In this document: piece by piece, positions 3,900 through 7,333 of the stretch | Numbering within the stretch: position 1 is the stretch's first letter | Layout: every line of letters begins with the position of its first letter | DNA from: JAQBRD01 sp041158765 | GTDB taxonomy: Bacteria > Patescibacteriota > Minisyncoccia > Phycocordibacterales > PALSA-1337 | DNA length: 7,333 nt | Reading direction: 5' to 3' | Assembly (NCBI GenBank): GCA_041158765.1 | Contig: JBEBAU010000008.1 | Span: 1 to 7,333, forward strand | Translations under genes and position numbers: made by a program | The notes under the pieces: generated by a model | Seen by the model: the letters and a program-made list of their open reading frames with translations, nothing else | Told to the model about the DNA's origin: nothing | The model's database searches: none

Positions 3900-6800
3900 A
3901 TGGCTGAAACTACTCCAAAAGGTGCTGCAAGTACCGCGACTGAAACACCTACATCTCCACGATTCGTGCATCTTCATACGCATAGCCATTATTCTCTATT
4001 GAATGCTTTGCCAAAGGTTGGTGAGCTTGTAAAAGAAGCAAAAAAATACGGCATGCCAGCACTCGCTCTCACTGAAGCTGGGAACATGTACAGTACGATT
4101 GAATTCTTTCAAGATTGCAAAAAGTACGGGGTCAAACCAATCATTGGTGTTGATATGTATGTTGCTGTTCGTGGTCGTACCGATATGCAAGCTGGAATTG
4201 ATAATCGCCGACATCGTCTTGTTCTTCTTGCAAAAGATGTAACGGGATACAAGAATCTTATTCAACTTGTAACCAAATCAAACCTTGAAGGATTTTATTA
4301 CAAGCCGCGTATCGATCGTGAGCTTATTGAACTTCATAGCGCTGGTCTTATTGCTATTGCTCCGTCATTTTCAAGTGAAATTAGTGCCGCAATAAAAAAC
4401 CATGATATTGAAAAAGCTCGTGCTGCTATCAACTTTTACAAAAAAGCATATGGGGCTGAAAACTTTTATATTGAAATTACCCGCCATCCAGAAATTCTTG
4501 GCCACGAAGAATTGATGCAGCAGCTTATCGCTCTTGCTCGCGAGACCAATATGCCGTTAGTTGCAGGACATGATGTGTACTATCTCCACCCTGAGGACAA
4601 AGCCGCACGAGACACCCTTATGCTTGTGAATACTAGTGGCCCTGGTGGTGATAGCTCTGACCGTGGCACAAGTAATAATGCTATGGGCGGTACTGATGAT
4701 GAAGAAGAGGATTTTTCATTTATTTCACAGGAACGTGCTGTCGAACTCTTCCACGATCTTCCTGAAGCACTTGAGAATACACTGAAGATTGCCGATGCGT
4801 GTAATCTTGAAATTCCTCTCGGCAAATGGTATTTCTCAGATTACAAAGTAGAGAGCGGGCGTTCATATGATGAGGAATTGGCATATCTTGTTCAACAAGG
4901 TGTAGTGAAACGCAAAATCGCTACTGATTGGGCATCAGCAAGTGCTGAGGTGCGAACACGTGCAGAATATGAGCTGAAAGTCATCAAGGATAAAGGCTAC
5001 GCCCCATACTTCCTTGTGGTGGCAGATCTTCTACGATATGCACATGAAAATCACATCCTCACAAACATTCGAGGATCAGTCGCGGGATCACTTGTCACAT
5101 ACCTTTCGGGTATTACGAATGTGAACCCTCTTGAGTACAAACTCCCTTTCGAACGATTCTTGAATCCTGAACGACCATCTGCTCCCGATATTGATATGGA
5201 CTATGCCGATAATCGTCGTGATGAGGTTATTGAATATGCTCGCAAAAAGTACGGCCTTGATAAGGTTGCGCAGATTGGAACATTCGGAACAATGATGGCG
5301 CGTGGATCAGTCAAAGACGTCACTCGAGCAATGGGATTTCCATATGAGCTCGGCGACAGAATCAGTAAGCTTATACCGATGGGTGCGCAAGGATTTCCAA
5401 TGACAATTGATCGTGCGCTTGCCGAAGTCGCCGAGCTCAAAGAAATGTATGACAATTCCGCTGGTAATCCACTTAACACTGATGTCAAACGCATTATTGA
5501 TATGGCACGCAAGATAGAAGGCTCGGCGCGACACATTTCTGTGCACGCAGCCGGAGTCGTCATCGCGCCGAGCCCGCTCACTGATTTCACCCCACTTCAG
5601 TACGATACAAAAGGCGAAAACAAAATCATCACTCAGTATGACATGTACGTTATTGAAGACGCCGGTCTTCTCAAATTCGACTTTCTTGGAATAAAAAACC
5701 TAAGCATTCTTGCCGATGCTGTTGATCGAGTAAAAAAGATTGAAAACATTGATGTTGATATCGAAAACATCCCTCTCAATGACAAAAAGACCTTCGAGAT
5801 GCTTGCTCGAGGTGAAACCATTGGCCTTTTTCAGCTCAATGGTACTGGTATGACACGATTTCTTGTTGATCTCAAACCCTCTACCATTCACGATATCAAC
5901 GCTATGGTTGCCCTCTATCGTCCAGGACCGCTCGAAATGATTCCAACGTATATCGAGCGCAAGCATGATCCGAGCAAGATTGAATACCTTGATCCACGAA
6001 TGAAAGACATCCTTGATATGTCATACGGAGTTATTACCTATCAAGATGACGTTATGATGATTGCGATCAAACTCGCAGGATATAGCTGGCTTGAAGCTGA
6101 TAAACTCCGCAAAGCCATGGGAAAAAAGATTCCAAAAGAGATGGAGGAACAAAAAGGCAAACTTCTTGAAGGGTTCGTTGAACACGGCAAAGATTTTGGT
6201 ATGGGTAAAAAGAAAGCAAATGAACTTTGGAAACTCATTGAGCCATTTGCTGCATACGGTTTCAACAAAGCTCATGCTGCATCATATGGCCGTGTCGCAT
6301 ATCAAACGTCATATATGAAAGCCAATTTCCCTGCTATCTATATGTCTGCGGTGCTCACAGCTGATTCAGGTGATGTTGAAAAAATTGCTGAAATTATCGC
6401 CGAATGTAAGCGAATGAAAATTCCTATTCTTCCACCGGATATTAATGAAAGTTTCAGCCAATTTACTGTTATCAAGGGCGGTACCGAAGACCGTATTCGA
6501 TTTGGACTTACCACAATCAAAAACTTCGGCCAAGGTATTGCCACTGCAATTATTGCAGAGCGCAAAAAACCAGCTCCAGAAGGTGGCCCTTTCACCTCTC
6601 TTGCAAACTTCCTTGACCGTGTGAAAGATCGAAATCTCAACAAAAAATCCCTCGAAGCTTTGATCAAGGCTGGTGCTTTGGATTGTTTCAATATTGATCG
6701 TGGCATTATGCTTGGTAATATCGAAACGCTCCTTGCTCACAATAAAGAACGTGAAAAACATCCCGATAACCAAGACTCACTTTTTGGTCTCATGTCTGAC

Positions 6801-7226
6801 ACCACAACACTACCAACACTCAAACTCGCTGATGTACCCAAGGCTCTTCCATCTGAAATGCTCATATGGGAAAAGGAGCTCCTCGGTCTCTATATTTCAG
6901 GACACCCTCTTGATAAATACCGTGAAATTATCGAAAAACGCGATCTCGACATCAAACGCGCAAAAGAACTGAAAGATGGCACCGAAATCACCATTGCTGC
7001 AATTATCGAAGAAGTGAAACCTATCACTACCAAAAAGGGTGACGCTATGGCCTTTGTTCGCATTGCTGATTTCACCGGTACCATTGAAGCAGTTGTATTT
7101 CCTCGAACTCTTGTTGAATTCCGATCTGCTTTCACTCCAGACAAGTGTGTTGCTGTCAAAGGCAAAATTTCAGAAAGAAACGGCGAAAAAAGCATGATTA
7201 TCGAACGCGTGAAGATTCTCGGCTAA
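3900..7226 (+). CDS. dnaE: DNA polymerase III alpha subunit (replicative polymerase)
   Basis: Full-length 1108-aa DnaE-type catalytic subunit, which copies the chromosome as part of the replisome. In order: PHP domain (residues about 22-260, H24-L-H26-T-H28-S), palm/fingers with RGSVAGSLVTYL and the catalytic PDIDMD aspartates (D430, D432, D434) and KFDFLG (D594), a helix-hairpin-helix region around AAYGFNKAHAASYG, a clamp-binding peptide QDSLF at 958-962, and a C-terminal OB fold (about 1030-1100). The PHP metal site looks altered: the usual DH becomes E59-A60 (TEAGN) and the usual DVH becomes D225-V-Y227, so proofreading by this domain is doubtful. Residues about 243-272 are a Gly/Ser/Asp/Glu-rich low-complexity insert. 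An in-frame ATG at 3855 adds 15 residues but lies upstream of the TATAAT box; ATG 3900 is preferred. The gene ends in tandem TAA codons (7224-7229); no clear terminator follows. Confidence 0.97.
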   Translation: MAETTPKGAASTATETPTSPRFVHLHTHSHYSLLNALPKVGELVKEAKKYGMPALALTEAGNMYSTIEFFQDCKKYGVKPIIGVDMYVAVRGRTDMQAGIDNRRHRLVLLAKDVTGYKNLIQLVTKSNLEGFYYKPRIDRELIELHSAGLIAIAPSFSSEISAAIKNHDIEKARAAINFYKKAYGAENFYIEITRHPEILGHEELMQQLIALARETNMPLVAGHDVYYLHPEDKAARDTLMLVNTSGPGGDSSDRGTSNNAMGGTDDEEEDFSFISQERAVELFHDLPEALENTLKIADACNLEIPLGKWYFSDYKVESGRSYDEELAYLVQQGVVKRKIATDWASASAEVRTRAEYELKVIKDKGYAPYFLVVADLLRYAHENHILTNIRGSVAGSLVTYLSGITNVNPLEYKLPFERFLNPERPSAPDIDMDYADNRRDEVIEYARKKYGLDKVAQIGTFGTMMARGSVKDVTRAMGFPYELGDRISKLIPMGAQGFPMTIDRALAEVAELKEMYDNSAGNPLNTDVKRIIDMARKIEGSARHISVHAAGVVIAPSPLTDFTPLQYDTKGENKIITQYDMYVIEDAGLLKFDFLGIKNLSILADAVDRVKKIENIDVDIENIPLNDKKTFEMLARGETIGLFQLNGTGMTRFLVDLKPSTIHDINAMVALYRPGPLEMIPTYIERKHDPSKIEYLDPRMKDILDMSYGVITYQDDVMMIAIKLAGYSWLEADKLRKAMGKKIPKEMEEQKGKLLEGFVEHGKDFGMGKKKANELWKLIEPFAAYGFNKAHAASYGRVAYQTSYMKANFPAIYMSAVLTADSGDVEKIAEIIAECKRMKIPILPPDINESFSQFTVIKGGTEDRIRFGLTTIKNFGQGIATAIIAERKKPAPEGGPFTSLANFLDRVKDRNLNKKSLEALIKAGALDCFNIDRGIMLGNIETLLAHNKEREKHPDNQDSLFGLMSDTTTLPTLKLADVPKALPSEMLIWEKELLGLYISGHPLDKYREIIEKRDLDIKRAKELKDGTEITIAAIIEEVKPITTKKGDAMAFVRIADFTGTIEAVVFPRTLVEFRSAFTPDKCVAVKGKISERNGEKSMIIERVKILG

Positions 7227-7247
7227 TAACTCTTCGAATCAAAGATG

Positions 7248-7275
7248 TTGACAAATCATTTTTTTCATGTAGATT
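7248..7275 (+). promoter_or_regulatory. Sigma70-like promoter after dnaE
   Basis: TTGACA (7248-7253, perfect) and TAGATT (7270-7275, 4 of 6) are separated by 16 bp. A start near 7282 gives a leader of about 33 nt before the ATG at 7315, so the next gene is probably transcribed independently of dnaE. Confidence 0.6.
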
Positions 7276-7312
7276 GAAATTAAACCTCGGTTGAAATTGA
7301 ATCCCTTGAAAT
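7274..7312 (+). repeat. Three direct TTGAAAT repeats in the leader of the next gene
   Basis: TTGAAAT occurs at 7274-7280, 7291-7297 and 7306-7312, start to start 17 and 15 bases. The first overlaps the -10 box, and the related TTGACAAAT lies at 7248. Spacing of 1.5 helical turns would suit a regulator, but AT-rich chance repetition is possible. Confidence 0.4.
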
Positions 7313-7314
7313 AT

Positions 7315-7333
7315 ATGAGTGCAAGCGCAAAAA
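7315..7333 (+). CDS. Probable start of the next gene (truncated by the window)
   Basis: ATG at 7315 opens MSASAK and runs to the window edge. Its support is the promoter at 7248 and the short gap after dnaE; there is no Shine-Dalgarno. Only six codons are visible, so nothing can be said of function. Confidence 0.35.

Noticed and set aside
5201..5590. Minus-strand open frames within dnaE (also 6338-6773)
   Set aside because: They mirror a strongly conserved coding region, with composition typical of antisense shadows and no start signals.

Overview
The window looks like a piece of a Patescibacteria (Candidate Phyla Radiation) chromosome, probably the Parcubacteria side. This is an inference from protein style, not a database result. 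The DnaE-type polymerase, the ABC-F ATPase start, the 181-aa Trp-rich conserved protein and the 142-aa two-helix membrane protein all read like proteins I associate with that group. Genes are short and tightly packed, and several have no Shine-Dalgarno sequence. The genetic code appears standard: TAA, TAG and TGA all act as ends and Trp is TGG, so there is no sign of the UGA recoding seen in Gracilibacteria/SR1.

Layout. 1-296 (minus) is the N-terminal 98 codons of an ABC-F type ATPase that leaves the window. 297-545 is a regulatory gap holding a 15-bp dyad, a consensus DnaA box and a sigma70-like promoter. 546-1424 (plus) holds two unrecognised basic, relatively GC-rich genes closed by a terminator. 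1500-2210 (plus) is a histidine-rich membrane protein of the fatty acid hydroxylase/sterol desaturase type with its own terminator. 2317-2763 (plus) is a small cysteine-containing protein, possibly an SH3-like barrel, with its own promoter and terminator. 2799-3227 (plus) is a small membrane protein with a C-terminal coiled coil, separated by a bidirectional terminator from a converging 181-aa conserved gene (3277-3822, minus). That gene is divergent from dnaE (3900-7226, plus), the replicative DNA polymerase III alpha subunit, which is full length. After dnaE come a good promoter, three TTGAAAT repeats and the probable first codons of another gene.

The genes do not form one pathway. 546-3227 behaves as a string of small accessory units, mostly with their own promoter and terminator, placed between two core translation/replication genes. 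The clearest themes are promoters whose -10 box sits so close to the start codon that the mRNA would be leaderless or nearly so (best at dnaE), and terminator hairpins that overlap the ends of the upstream coding regions. I see no CRISPR array, transposase, rRNA or tRNA, and nothing that amounts to a new multi-gene system. The best candidates for new biology are the orphan gene pair at 546-1424, the near-perfect dyad at 2775-2796, the degenerate PHP site of DnaE and the repeats after dnaE.
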